Shown: positions 20,807 to 31,570, counted from the first letter of the stretch. The stretch: DNA of 64,000 nucleotides from Rhynchopus sp. YZ270_cl-10 (GCA_964035575.1 OZ037833.1:2790001-2854000), one strand, 5' to 3'. The notes: a model not told the origin generated them from the letters alone. Translations and numbers: made by a program.

Positions 20807-22636
20807 ATGTCTACCGAAGAGGCACACGTTGACCCCCAGGAGGTGAAGCCTGAGGAGGAGGAGCAGGTGGTCGAGGCAGGAGAGACACCTGAAGAGGAGA
20901 AGAAGGAGGCTGAGGAGGAGACGAACCCGGCTGAGGGGGATGAGGAGAAGAAGGAGGAGGAGGAGGAGGCTGTGGAGGAGAAGAAGGAGGAAGAAAAAGA
21001 AGAGGTGGCGGAAGAAGAAACAAAGGCTGAGGAAGAGAAGGCTGAGGAGGAGGAGAAGAAGGAGGAGGAGAAAGCTGACGAGGAAGAGAAGGCTGAAGAG
21101 GAGAAGGCTGACGAGGAGGAGAAGGCTGACGAGGAGAAGGCTGAGGAAGAGGAGAAGAAGGAGGAGGAGAAGGCTGACGAGGAAGAGAAGGCTGAAGAGG
21201 AGAAGGCTGAGGAAGAGGAGAAGAAGGAGGAGGAGAAGGCTGAGGCTGAGGCCGCAGCAAAGGCTGAAGAGGAAGCCGCCGCCGCCAAGGCTGAGGAAGA
21301 GGCAGCTGCAGCTAAGGCCGAAGAAGAAGCCGCCGCAGCTAAGGCTGAGGAGGAGAGACTTGAGGCTGAGGCCGCTGCCAAGGCTGAGGAAGAAGCTGCC
21401 GCCGCCAAGGCCGAAGAAGAGAGACTTGAGGCTGAGGCTGCTGAGGAAGCTGCCGCAGCGCAGAAGGCTGAGGAGGAGGCAGCTGCCGCAAAGGCTGAGG
21501 AAGAGAGACTTGAGGCTGAGGCTGCCGCTAAGGCTGAGGAAGAAGCTGCTGCCGCTAAGGCCGCTGAGGAGGCAGCTGCCGCAGCAAAGGCTGAAGAGGA
21601 GGCAGCTGCTGCAAAGGCCGAGGAAGAAGCCGCCGCAGCAAAGGCTGAGGAGGAGAGACTTGAGGCTGAGGCCGCTGCCAAGGCTGCTGAGGAAGCTGCC
21701 GCAGCACAGAAGGCTGAGGAAGAAGCTGCCGCTGCCAAGGCTGCTGAGGAGGAGGCAGCTGCCGCCAAGGCCGCTGAGGAAGCTGCCGCTGCCAAGGCTG
21801 AGGAGGAGGCCGCCGCAGCAAAGGCCGCTGAGGAGGCCGCCGCCGCACAGAAGGCTGAGGAAGAAGCTGCCGCTGCCAAGGCTGCTGAGGAAGCTGCCGC
21901 AGCACAGAAGGCCGAGGAGGAGGCAGCTGCTAAGAAGGCTGAGGAGGAGGCCGCCGCAGCAAAGGCTGCTGAGGAAGCAGCTGCCGCTGCCAAGGCTGAG
22001 GAGGAGGCAGCTGCCGCCAAGGCTGAGGAGGCCGCCGCAGCACAGAAGGCCGAGGAGGAGGCAGCTGCTAAGAAGGCTGAGGAGGAGGCCGCCGAAGCAA
22101 AGGCCGCTGAGGAGGCAGCTGCTGCAAAGGCTGCTGAAGAAGCAGCTGCCGCACAGAAGGCTGAGGAAGAAGCTGCCGCTGCCAAGGCCGCTGAGGAAGC
22201 TGCCGCAGCACAGAAGGCTGAGGAGGAGGCCGCCGCAGCAAAGGCTGCTGAGGAAGCAGCTGCCGCACAGAAGGCTGAGGAGGAAGCTACCGCTGCCAAG
22301 GCTGCTGAGGAGGCCGCATCGGCGAAGGCCGCTGAGGAGGCTGCAACTGCTAAGAAGGCTGAGGAGGCCGCAAGCAAGCCTGCTGCTGAGGAGGTTGCCA
22401 AGACTGAGGCAGTTGAGGTTGCGGCACCGAAGGCTGCGGAGCCTGTGGCTGCACCTGTGGCCGCACCTGCTGCAGCACCAGCACCGGCAACAGCAGCACC
22501 ACCGCAGCAGACATCACGCGCTGCACCACAGGGTGAGCCGGCTCAGGCACAGGGTGGATTTGCCGGCTTCAAGAACAAGCTTCTGGGCTTCAAGAACAAA
22601 TTGTTTGCGCCAAAGCCTGCCCCCGCCACCAAGTAG
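20807..22636 (+). CDS. Glu/Ala/Lys-rich repetitive coiled-coil protein
   Basis: 609 residues. Residues 1-150 are very acidic (E/K-rich). Residues ~150-530 are built from short A/E/K units such as KAEEEAAAAKA and EEERLEAEAAAK, which predict a long uninterrupted charged helix or coiled coil. The last ~75 residues are Ala/Pro-rich, then GFKNKLLGFKNKLFAPKP, a short duplicated basic-hydrophobic motif that might bind membrane or a partner (inference). There is no enzyme motif. Structural or cytoskeletal roles are typical of such proteins, but none can be assigned. A 231-nt block (21481-21711) is identical at the DNA level to part of the next gene, which indicates recent exchange or duplication. The codon composition leaves other frames open too; those are artefacts. 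Confidence 0.85.
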   Translation: MSTEEAHVDPQEVKPEEEEQVVEAGETPEEEKKEAEEETNPAEGDEEKKEEEEEAVEEKKEEEKEEVAEEETKAEEEKAEEEEKKEEEKADEEEKAEEEKADEEEKADEEKAEEEEKKEEEKADEEEKAEEEKAEEEEKKEEEKAEAEAAAKAEEEAAAAKAEEEAAAAKAEEEAAAAKAEEERLEAEAAAKAEEEAAAAKAEEERLEAEAAEEAAAAQKAEEEAAAAKAEEERLEAEAAAKAEEEAAAAKAAEEAAAAAKAEEEAAAAKAEEEAAAAKAEEERLEAEAAAKAAEEAAAAQKAEEEAAAAKAAEEEAAAAKAAEEAAAAKAEEEAAAAKAAEEAAAAQKAEEEAAAAKAAEEAAAAQKAEEEAAAKKAEEEAAAAKAAEEAAAAAKAEEEAAAAKAEEAAAAQKAEEEAAAKKAEEEAAEAKAAEEAAAAKAAEEAAAAQKAEEEAAAAKAAEEAAAAQKAEEEAAAAKAAEEAAAAQKAEEEATAAKAAEEAASAKAAEEAATAKKAEEAASKPAAEEVAKTEAVEVAAPKAAEPVAAPVAAPAAAPAPATAAPPQQTSRAAPQGEPAQAQGGFAGFKNKLLGFKNKLFAPKPAPATK

Positions 22637-23649
22637 AAAAAGCCCAATGCACAATGCACGCGTGGATTGCCTTCCAATGCAGCGCACCTACTAGAAGGTG
22701 CACAGTCTTGTTGCCTACTTGCCACTACTCTCAAAAGCGTTTATACTTTTTGTTCATATTTTCTTTGTGTTTGAAGCTTTTTTTTTGGGGTGTTTCAGCG
22801 CATTTCATTTGTGTTGACAAAAAACAATGTTTCTTTGTGTCCAATGCATCTCCGTTAGAGAGATCCTGATGCAAATCAAGTGAAGCAAAAAAAAAAAAAA
22901 AAAAAAAAAAAAATAAGTGAAAAATGAAAATAAGGAAAACAACGCAGAAGCAAAAATGCGTTGTAAAAAAAAATTTGTCGGGAAACGAGAGTGCAAGATT
23001 ATTTTGATAAAAAAAGTGCGTGTGGTCTGGTTTTGTGGTTGCTTTGTTGGTGCGTACCGTATTTTTCAAAGAAAGTGAACGATGTATTTTTTTTTTTGTG
23101 TGGACAGAAAATGCAATTTTTAGAATCCATTTGAGATATGGCATTTTTTGATGTGCATAAGAGACACATTCATCTTTCAAGGTTTCTCTCGTTTTTTTTT
23201 TTTTTATGGTGTGTGCCTCTTGCGTTATTAGTTTACAATTCAAAAGAAAAAATATGACAAAAAAAAATACAAAAAAATACAAAAAAAAATACAAAAAAAG
23301 CATATCTCATCGAGGAACTGACAATGTAACTGACATAGGATTCAGGAACGTCAGGGTAGGGGCGGGAAAAAAACCCCCCGAAACGTTTTTTGTGCGGAGC
23401 AGAATGGGTTGAGGGGAAAGAAGGCTTCGGAGAAGCCGTGTGTGTGTATGAAAATTGCAAACAGTGATGACAAAAAAAAACGGATACCTTTTTTTACTCC
23501 CGTGTATGATTTGTGTCCCTCATATGGGTGTCCTGGGGGTGCCACACTAACACCCACGTTCACATGCTTTCACACCATTTCACCTCATTACCCCCCATTA
23601 CACCCATCATAAACGCAATACACCCAACAGACAGGCTTTGGTGTGTCAA
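22637..23649. other. A/T-rich spacer with poly(A) tract and one class B element
   Basis: It contains a ~27-nt A-run at about 22886-22912 and several A/T tracts. A class B element at 23151-23199 reads GTGCATAAGAGACAC then ATTCATCTTTCAAGG and a T-run. No gene was seen. The poly(A) run could be a relic of an inserted processed copy, but no matching body was recognised. Confidence 0.45.
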
Positions 23650-26600
23650 ATGAGCGAGGATGAGAGAGACGTGGTGGATCCAGTAGAGGACACTGAAAGC
23701 AATGGTGCGCAAGATGACCTGAAGGCCGAGGAGCAATCGGCAGAAGAGCAAACAGGCGAAGATATTGAAAAAGATGGGGAAGGAGCGAGTGTGGCTGAGG
23801 AAGAAGCTGCCGCCGCTAAGGCCGAAGAAGCGAGACTTGAGGCTGAGGCTGAGGAAGCTGCCGCAGCACAGAAGGCTGAGGAAGAGAGACTTGAGGCTGA
23901 GGCTGCCGCTAAGGCTGAGGAAGAAGCTGCTGCCGCAGCACAGAAAGCCGAAGAAGAAGCCGCCGCAGCAAAGGCTGAGGAGGAGAGACTTGAGGCTGAG
24001 GCCGCTGCCAAGGCTGCTGAGGAGGAGGCAGCTGCTGCAAAGGCTGAGGAAGAGAGACTTGAAGCTGAGGCTGCTGCCGCCAAGGCCGCTGAGGAGGAGG
24101 CAGCTGCCGCAGCACAGAAGGCTGAAGAAGAAGCCGCCGCAGCAAAGGCCGCTGAGGAGGCAGCTGCCGCACAGAAGGCCGAGGAAGAAGCTGCTGCCGC
24201 TAAGGCCGCTGAGGAGGAGGCAGCTGCCGCAGCGCAGAAAGCTGAAGAAGAAGCTGCCGCTGCCAAGGCTGCTGAAGAAGCTGCACAAAAGGCTGAGGAA
24301 GAAGCTGCTGCCGCAGCACAGAAAGCCGAAGAAGAAGCCGCCGCAGCAAAGGCTGAGGAGGAGAGACTTGAGGCTGAGGCCGCTGCCAAGGCCGCTGAGG
24401 AGGAGGCAGCTGCCGCAGCACAGAAGGCTGAAGAAGAAGCCGCCGCAGCAAAGGCCGCTGAGGAGGCAGCTGCCGCACAGAAGGCCGAGGAAGAAGCTGC
24501 TGCCGCTAAGGCCGCTGAGGAGGAGGCAGCTGCCGCAGCGCAGAAAGCTGAAGAAGAAGCTGCCGCTGCCAAGGCTGCTGAAGAAGCTGCACAAAAGGCT
24601 GAGCAAGAAGCTGCCGAAGCTAAGGCCGCTGAGGAAGCTGCCGCAGCACAGAAAGCAGAGGAAGAAGCTGCCGCAAAGGCTGAGGAAGAGAGACTTGAGG
24701 CTGAGGCTGCCGCTAAGGCTGAGGAAGAAGCTGCTGCCGCTAAGGCCGCTGAGGAGGCAGCTGCCGCAGCAAAGGCTGAAGAGGAGGCAGCTGCTGCAAA
24801 GGCCGAGGAAGAAGCCGCCGCAGCAAAGGCTGAGGAGGAGAGACTTGAGGCTGAGGCCGCTGCCAAGGCTGCTGAGGAAGCTGCCGCAGCACAGAAAGCC
24901 GAGGAAGAAGCTGCCGCTGCCAAGGCCGCTGAAGAGGAGGCTGCTGCACAGAAGGCTGCAGAAGCAGCTGCTGAGGAGAAGGCCGAGCAAGAGGCAGCTG
25001 AAGCGGCACATCGTGAAGCCGCAGCAGCGGAGGTGCGCAAGGCGGAGGAGATCCAGAAGGCAGCACAGGCTGCGGCTGCGGCGGTGGCGCCTACCCATGC
25101 TGGCAACACGCAGGCGGGCGACCCTTTTCTGCAGCTGCTGAGCCCACCTGCGGATGTGCAGATTCCTCTGGAGAATGGGCGGACGACATTTGGCTCTGGC
25201 AACAACGCTGTGCACCATGCACGGCTATGTGGCGAAGGTGTGGAGGCGACGCACTGCAGCATTGAGGTCAACAGGGGCGAGCTGAGCCTGCGCCTGGGTA
25301 CGAAAACAGCAGAGCTCTATGTGAACGGGACAAGGATGGACCCTTCTGTGAATGCCAACGGCGTGCTGCTGTCCTCGGGCGACAGACTCATCTTCGGCAG
25401 CAGCGACACGCTCGTGTACGGCGTGGAGAACCCCATCGACGACGACGCCAGCCTGCCAGAGGACGAGGCGCTGCCCTCGCAGCCGAAGCCCTCCTTCGAA
25501 GGTGCCATTGCAGAGCGCAACGCAAAGCGCAGTGTGCAGTCGCCCTCAAACGACAACTCCGTCAACAGCATGCACCGCACGCCGTCCTACCCCTCGGGTG
25601 TGCCCCTCCAGAACACAGCAGACCGTGTCGGTGTCTCCAAACTCATGGGTGCCACAAACCTCTCCTCCACAGCAGGCTCCGCGTCACCCAAGAGCCGTTT
25701 TGCAGACCCTGTCTCCAACCAGATGAAACAGGTCGACGTCGGCCTCTTCACCTCCACACGCAAACAGGTCGCCCGTGTGCCTCCGCAGCTCTTGCGTAAG
25801 TACAAGGTGATCCTCATCGGACACGAGGAGGTAGGAAAGACCAGTCTCAAGAAGTGCTGGCAAAGCGACCCCCGCTTCTTCAAGAAGCTGCCTGAGGTGA
25901 TGTGCACGACAGGTATTGAGGTGCAGGACCACAACCTGCGCTATGAGGGGCACGGGGCGGGCAAGAAGAGCGACGACGACCTGACTCTTTCGGTGCTGGA
26001 CTTTGCCGGGCAGGAGGTGTACCACTCGCACAGCTTGTTCCTGTCGCGTCGGACGGTCTTCTGCTTTGTGTGGAACATGGCGGACACGGACGACGGTGAG
26101 ATGTCTGAGGTGGAAGACCGACGCATGATGGGGTGGTTGGACGAGGTCTACTCGAAGGCACCTGGCTCCTCCGCCATCCTCGTCGGCACACACAAGGACG
26201 AGCTGCCCAACCAGAACCTGACGTACGTGAACGACGTCCTCCGCAAGGTGCGTGCTCGCTTCGAAACCTACATCGAAAGCATCCGCATGAACGACGACCC
26301 ATCCATGACCATCACAGTCGCAGGCTCCTACGGCGTCTCCTGCAAGACCCGCCAGGCATGGGGTGGCGGCTTCCAGACTGACAAGGGTGCCAAGATGAGC
26401 GAGCTGCTGCGTGCCATAGGTCAGGTTGCCTTCAACAACTGCCTTGCCGACAGACAGTTCCCCTCAGGTGCGGTCCCAGGGCGACACGTCCAGTTCCTTA
26501 AGGAGCTTGAGCGCATCAAGACAGAGCGCAAAAAGCTGCTCCTCTCAATCCAAGAGTACGCCCAGCTCGCAGCAGACTTCGGCATCGAAGTAGCGAACGA

Positions 26601-28028
26601 GCTGAGCGACTGCACCATGCTCTTCCACTGCTGGAACGTCATCTACGTCTTCACGCAGAGCAAGCGACTGCTGGACAACCAGTACATCTTCCTGCACCCG
26701 CTGTGGCTCTCGCACATGGTGTCCGCGCTCTTCTCGTTTGCACACCTGATGTACACACCGCCCCCTGTGAGGAAGTACATTGGCGGGCTAGACTTTGCAC
26801 CGCATGTTGCTTTGAAGGCGGACGCAGGCGAGCTGCGCTCAGGGAAGCTGTCTATGGACCTCCTCCGTGTGGTGCTGTCCAAGTCGATCAAGCAGATCCG
26901 CAACGAGCGCCAGGAGCACCCGCTGAACCACGGCGACCTGGAGATGTGTGTGCAGCTCCTGGTGTCGATGGACCTCATCTTCAAGCAGGGGCCGACCACG
27001 TTCTATGTGCCCTCGCTGTTCCCGTACTCGATACCTGCGCAGCTGAAGGAGACTGCGCCGTACATGTTCCAGAAGGGTGTGTCACGCATGTACCTCTTCA
27101 ACATCTTCCCGAAGGAGTTCTACTACAGACTCGTGTGCAGGCTGCACCACCTGCTTGTGCCCTTGTCGGTGCAGGTCGGCGCCAACATGGCACCTGACTT
27201 TGGTGAGGACGCACAGTACCTGCCACCTGACTACGCATATGAGCTGCGCAACTACTGGAAGGACGGTGCGTGGTTCGGTGCTGAGGGTGTGCGTGCGCTC
27301 ATGTACCAGGAGGACACAATGATCTATGCACACTTCATCAGCACCCCCACCGCGGGGAAAGACCCGCTCAGCGACTGCCAGTACGACGAGACGCTGCAGG
27401 AGTTTGCGAGGTACTTCCACACCACGATCAAAACACTCTCCCAGGAGTACGACGGGTTGTCCATGTCGTCCTGCCAGCCCTGCCTTGAGGTATGCACTTT
27501 CTTCTTTTGACATTTCACCAACACAACACCACACAGCCGGAGTGCGAAAACTGGTTCGACACTGCAGTGCTCGAGGACATGGCAGCCAAGGACGGGATGA
27601 TGCAGTGCAAACACTGCTCCGAGCAGCGCCTTGCGTCTACAGTATGTACTACCCAACGATACATGACCACAACACAACACACCCTACAGCTATTGCATGG
27701 GTGCGGAACGGACGTCTCGCCAAGCGAGTACTGGGAGGAGCTGTGGCCCAGTCTGAACGCCACGGTCGGGCAAGAATGTGCTTCAGCACTCCTCGTGCGC
27801 ATGGGATGCGTGCTTGATGAGTCTGACATACAAGACGCGGGAGAACGGTTCCTCGAAGCGAACGACGTCAGATGCGCAGACCTACTCGACAAATACGCTA
27901 AGGTATGCTTCCTGCTGCATCCGTTCAACGTTTACACATTCAACTTCACATTTTTACCCATCCCCCCACAAACATTCATCCCAACACAGACTGTCATGTA
28001 CACTGACTACAACAAGCAGTCTTATTGA
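23650..28028 (+). CDS. Coiled coil + FHA + Roc-COR (Roco-family) GTPase
   Basis: Four exons: 23650-27489, 27537-27641, 27690-27902 and 27990-28028, giving 1398 residues. The introns (47, 48, 87 nt) all start GTATG and end in CACAG or TACAG. Residues ~50-480 are A/E/K coiled-coil repeats like the preceding gene. Residues ~493-600 resemble an FHA phosphothreonine-binding domain (TTFGSGNNAVHHARL, ATHCSIEV, LYVNGTRM, LLSSGDRLIFG). Residues ~715-905 form a Roc GTPase: G1 GHEEVGKTS (724-732), G3 DFAGQE from 784, G4 THKD (847-850). Residues ~920-1250 fit COR (LSDCTMLFHCWNVIYVF, IFLHPLWLSHMV). The tail carries cysteine pairs (CQPC, CKHC) that may bind zinc. Roco proteins act as dimeric switches, often with a kinase; no kinase or LRR is present. 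The start at 23650 is the first ATG of the frame. Confidence 0.9.
24079..24603 (+). repeat. Recent 306-bp tandem duplication within the Roco coiled coil
   Basis: 24079-24297 and 24385-24603 are identical for 219 nt at an offset of 306 nt (102 codons). Synonymous sites match as well, so the duplication or homogenisation is recent. Confidence 0.85.
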
Positions 28029-28829
28029 TGTGGATACCCACTCCCGCCCACTTCTCTCAACAGAAGGAATCAGATAGGACCCCTTTTTCTCTCTCTTTCG
28101 CACACAGCCCTACTGTGCTGTGAACAAGAAGAAAGCCCCCTCATCTTGCCTATTCTTTCCTTGAAGCAGAACCTCCTTGTGCCTTGCGGAGGTGTACAAC
28201 ACGCGTTAGGTGATTATTTTTTCATCCAACGAAAATACAAAAAACAAAAACAAACAAACAAAGAATGCATTTGTGGACGCACATAGACCCTACCGTAGAC
28301 GGCTACCGTAGAAAAACGCCAAAAAAAAAAGTTGCAAAAAAAAAAAAACAATACCCTCCCTTATGATGAAACTGAGCAAACGGGCCAATAGATGGGGCAG
28401 AGAAGGGAGTAGGGGTTTTTTTTGTTATTGTTGGGAAGACAGAAGAGAAGAGAAAAGACCTGACCCCCCCAAAAAAAGCCATCTCCAAAAAATTGTTTAC
28501 CCTCCCTCTTCCCACCACAACCCACCTGCACCACAGCCTTTTTTTTATATCATCGTTGCCTACTTTGCATTTACACAAGAAACATCCTTTTTTTCTCTTC
28601 TTTCCCTTTTCTCCCTTTAGGTTAACCAAATTTAAGCTGGACTCGCACTTTTGACTATTATTGTTTTCTTCTCGACTATCAAATTTCCATTAAGGTGCCT
28701 AAACACCGAGAGAATTCGGTTTCATTATTAACTTTTTCTTTTCTTTTACCCTCTCCCCCTCCTCCTCCTCCCCTCCCCCTCCCCTTCCCTCCCCTTTCGG
28801 GTGTTTTAAACACATCCCACTGAAGAACC
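28029..28829. other. Spacer with homopolymers, no gene seen
   Basis: A/T tracts alternate with a C/T-rich run (28750-28800) just before the enolase-like start codon. The pair CTACCGTAGACGGCTACCGTAG near 28291 is a short direct repeat. No RNA gene was recognised. Confidence 0.4.
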
Positions 28830-30008
28830 ATGGCACGAACGGTAAAGAACATTGCCATATCACAGAGGCTCTCTGGAGTAGGCGCGATGGACGCTGTGGA
28901 GGTTGTCATCAGCACCTCGCGTGGTCAGCATAGTTGCACCATGCAATGCACCGAGGACAGCATCTCTACAAACACCGACCTCTCCTGGGCCCATGGCATG
29001 AACGTCACAAAGCAAAGCGACTTTGACGCAAAGCTGAACACACCTTTTGCGCTACTCACTTCCATCGCGTTTGCGAGAGCCGGCGCCAATTTTGAACGGA
29101 TCTCTGAATACGCATATTTTAAAGCGAAATTGGAGGCAACAGGCTTGATAAATCGGACACGAATTAGCGTTCTTCCACTCCCGGTCTTTACGATATTTTC
29201 CGGAGGCGTTGATGGGGGTAATACATCCCCTATTCGGGGGGTCGCCATATGCCCTTTGGGAGCAGCCACTTTTGCGGAGGCAGCGCGAATGGCGTCAGAA
29301 ATCTTTCACATTGCAAAACACATTGTTCAAACCGAACAAGGCTTCGACGCAGGCAACGTCTCCATTCATGGCGGCCTCTGCAGCCCCTCAGCCTCTATAG
29401 ACTATCCCCTTGACGTCACCCACCGCGCAATCATCCAAGCCAAAGCAGAAGGCCGCGCCGAGCTTTGGATTGACATAGGCGCAGAGGACCTCTACAAGGC
29501 AAATGGACATTACGAACTTTCTGAAAAATCTATTGTTTCCACAGAGGTCACCCCTACGCAACTGCTTGGCCTTTATAGGTCGTGGTGCGAGAGGTACCCT
29601 ATATGGGCCTTCGAAGACCCTTTCTATGCGGAGCCTGGCTCCAGCGAAGAGGACCGTAACGCATGGAAGGAGACAGCCTCGCTGGTGAAGTTGTTAGCAA
29701 CCGCGAGGTATAAGAGGGTGCCGTGCTGTGGGTGTCCTATTGTGGGGTTGGATGCATCACATACGTTAGCAGGCTTTGCAGAGCACAGAGCAGAGCTACG
29801 TGGTATCGGCACCCTCGCGATACGCAGCGACACCACAGTGGACCCCAAAGAAGCCACCCTCGCAGCAGTGGCGGGTGTAGAGATCATTCGCTGTGGTGCA
29901 ATAGGTCTGGGGCAGACCTCTGCAAAGGTAAACGAACTGATACGGATCGAAGAGGAACTGGCTCCAGTTGGGAAGGCCGCCTACGGGAAGAAGCATGTCT
30001 TTGAATAA
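28830..30008 (+). CDS. Divergent enolase-like protein, probable pseudoenzyme
   Basis: 392 residues against the usual ~430-440. Enolase landmarks remain: WIDIGAEDLYKANGHYEL (Asp246 strand of yeast enolase), YPIWAFEDPF (Glu295 strand), CPIVGLD (Asp320 region) and the C-terminal NELIRIEEEL. Active-site parts are changed. The Lys345 strand (LLLKVNQIG) appears deleted. The SHRSGETED loop reads AIRSDTTVD, losing His373. The GQIKTGAPARSE segment reads IIRCGAIGLGQT, so Lys396 becomes Arg. Normal enolase interconverts 2-phosphoglycerate and phosphoenolpyruvate with two magnesium ions. With both catalytic lysines altered this protein probably does not, and may have a structural or regulatory role as proposed for enolase paralogues elsewhere. 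A true enolase should exist elsewhere in the genome. The residue mapping is by hand. Confidence 0.85.
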   Translation: MARTVKNIAISQRLSGVGAMDAVEVVISTSRGQHSCTMQCTEDSISTNTDLSWAHGMNVTKQSDFDAKLNTPFALLTSIAFARAGANFERISEYAYFKAKLEATGLINRTRISVLPLPVFTIFSGGVDGGNTSPIRGVAICPLGAATFAEAARMASEIFHIAKHIVQTEQGFDAGNVSIHGGLCSPSASIDYPLDVTHRAIIQAKAEGRAELWIDIGAEDLYKANGHYELSEKSIVSTEVTPTQLLGLYRSWCERYPIWAFEDPFYAEPGSSEEDRNAWKETASLVKLLATARYKRVPCCGCPIVGLDASHTLAGFAEHRAELRGIGTLAIRSDTTVDPKEATLAAVAGVEIIRCGAIGLGQTSAKVNELIRIEEELAPVGKAAYGKKHVFE

Positions 30009-30082
30009 AAGCCTTTAGAAAAAGGGGGGTGAGATGTTGGGTGAGAATCTGCCTTTGGTGGGTGGATTGGTGCAAATAAAGG

Positions 30083-30215
30083 GGGTTGAGGATGATCGTC
30101 TATGCCTTCTGAGGTATAAAGGCTTCACAGAGTGAGAAGAAGGTCTTTATACCAGTAGATGGTAAGGTGATTGTCGATAACAAAAGAAACAGCTATCCCT
30201 TCCTAACCTGCTTTT
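30083..30215 (+). ncRNA. Candidate structured RNA, copy 1 of a pair
   Basis: It begins GGGTTGAGGATGATCGTCTA and contains a perfect 9-bp stem, GGTATAAAG (30113-30121) with CTTTATACC (30145-30153), followed by TGATTGTCGATAAC. A diverged copy at 32161 keeps the opening block and a hairpin at the same place. No known RNA family was recognised; the ends are approximate. Confidence 0.4.
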
Positions 30216-30328
30216 TGAGTGTATAAACCTCGGGTTGTCGATAAAAAAAATCAAAAAAGGTTCTCATTTGTCTTCATAATTCACTAATTCATCCTCATCC
30301 TCCACCAGGTTATTATTACCGATCCTAA

Positions 30329-31570
30329 ATGAATGCACCCGCCCAGCCGTTTTATTACAGAAAACTGTTCAACATCCCTCCGGTGGTTCCGATCAGCCAG
30401 CTGCGCGACGCTGTGCAGCTTCAGGGTGCTGACATTGCGGTGGGCGGGGTCCACTTCTTTGGACAGAATGGGAACATTAACATTGTGATCAAGGTGGCAC
30501 GCATCCGACGGCGTGTTGAGGAGGAGCTGTGTGCACAGATCATGGCGCTGGTGGTGCCGAAGGTGGCGGTGTATGGGGGCAGGGTGACGCCGCTGTCGTG
30601 GCGCGACCCGAAGTGGACGAAGGAGGTGGTGGGTGTGCAGAACGCGAAGAGCGCTGTGGTGATGGTAGCGGTGCTTGCGGTGAGTGGCGAGCAGGTGTCA
30701 CGACGCAGCTTCTGCGAGCTGGCCAAGCATATGGTGCGCACAACACTCTCTGCAGTGAAGTGTTCCGTCAAGCGCATTGCCCTCATCGACTGCGACACAC
30801 GAGACGCACGCACCTGCCTCATCGAACTCAGCAGCCACGACGCTGCCACACAGTTCATCGACACAAACGTCTTCGACGCCCACATGGTCGTCCTCGACCA
30901 CGCGACCTACTCCCTCTACACCACCGGCAAGGAAAAGAAGCAAAAGGTCTACAGCAAAGCGCACCCCCTCGGCTACACTCTCGGCGCAGAAGTTGTCGTT
31001 ATGGACGAAGCCCAGACCGACCCAAACAAGAAGGTCCCACAAAAGGCCAAATCCGCTTCAAACCCCGACAATCACCCAAAATTTACCCCAAATAAGCCCA
31101 AAACGCCAATGGGGGTTGTTGAGGTGAACTCTGCAAACCGTCAGGCAGAATTTACCCCAAATATGGGCAGGCGGCATACGGCCACACCTTATGTAAGCAG
31201 TCCAGCAGGCCACTCGAATGACAGTCAACCAGCAGAACATACGCCAAATATGGGCAGATCTAGGAGTGGCGGAGATGTGCATGTTGTTCGGAGAGAGGGT
31301 GCCTCTGGTGCATCTGTTGCATCTGTGGCATCTGGTGCATCAGGTGCATCTACGTCTAGCTCCCCTAGGACCCCTGTTGCATTGGGGGAGAGAGGGAGTT
31401 TAGGGGATGTGGATGACGTGGCGGTGTCACCAGAAAGCGACTTCGTGCCCAAAGAGCTTTTTGTGCCCAAGGTTGTGGCAACAGACTTCGTGCGGTGGAA
31501 ATATAACCCCTACGACAGCAACCCACGCGAGTACGTTCCGATGGGGAAAAGTAGTACGGGGAGTGGGTAA
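30329..31570 (+). CDS. Unrecognised protein with two possible RRM-like regions and TPN repeats
   Basis: 413 residues. Residues ~8-75 (YYRKLFNIPPVVPISQLRDA, then a strand-rich stretch) and ~135-200 (VKRIALIDCDTRDARTCLIE, LSSHDAATQFI, MVVLDHA) have the beta-alpha-beta order and hydrophobic spacing of RNA-recognition motifs. Clear RNP1/RNP2 signatures are absent, so this is a weak suggestion. Residues ~245-310 contain three TPN motifs (FTPNKP, FTPNMGR, HTPNMGR) spaced ~30 residues, possibly phosphorylation or docking sites. The remainder is Ser/Ala-rich, then ends with FVRWKYNPYDSNPREYVP. A pyrimidine tract ending CACCAG (30303-30308) lies 20 nt before the start. No membrane or targeting signal. 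Confidence 0.75.
   Translation: MNAPAQPFYYRKLFNIPPVVPISQLRDAVQLQGADIAVGGVHFFGQNGNINIVIKVARIRRRVEEELCAQIMALVVPKVAVYGGRVTPLSWRDPKWTKEVVGVQNAKSAVVMVAVLAVSGEQVSRRSFCELAKHMVRTTLSAVKCSVKRIALIDCDTRDARTCLIELSSHDAATQFIDTNVFDAHMVVLDHATYSLYTTGKEKKQKVYSKAHPLGYTLGAEVVVMDEAQTDPNKKVPQKAKSASNPDNHPKFTPNKPKTPMGVVEVNSANRQAEFTPNMGRRHTATPYVSSPAGHSNDSQPAEHTPNMGRSRSGGDVHVVRREGASGASVASVASGASGASTSSSPRTPVALGERGSLGDVDDVAVSPESDFVPKELFVPKVVATDFVRWKYNPYDSNPREYVPMGKSSTGSG

Noticed and set aside
20713-22401. Long antisense Ala/Ser frame and parallel Arg/Pro/Leu frames over the E/A/K gene
   Set aside because: The GCTGAGGAR-type repeat has no stops in several frames; only the A/E/K frame has a sensible start and unique ends.
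22886-22912. 27-nt A-run as the tail of a processed retrocopy
   Set aside because: No matching gene body or target duplication was visible; A-runs are common in all spacers here.
23646-25271. Antisense 541-codon frame over the Roco coiled coil
   Set aside because: Same repeat artefact; the sense frame continues into recognisable FHA and Roc domains.
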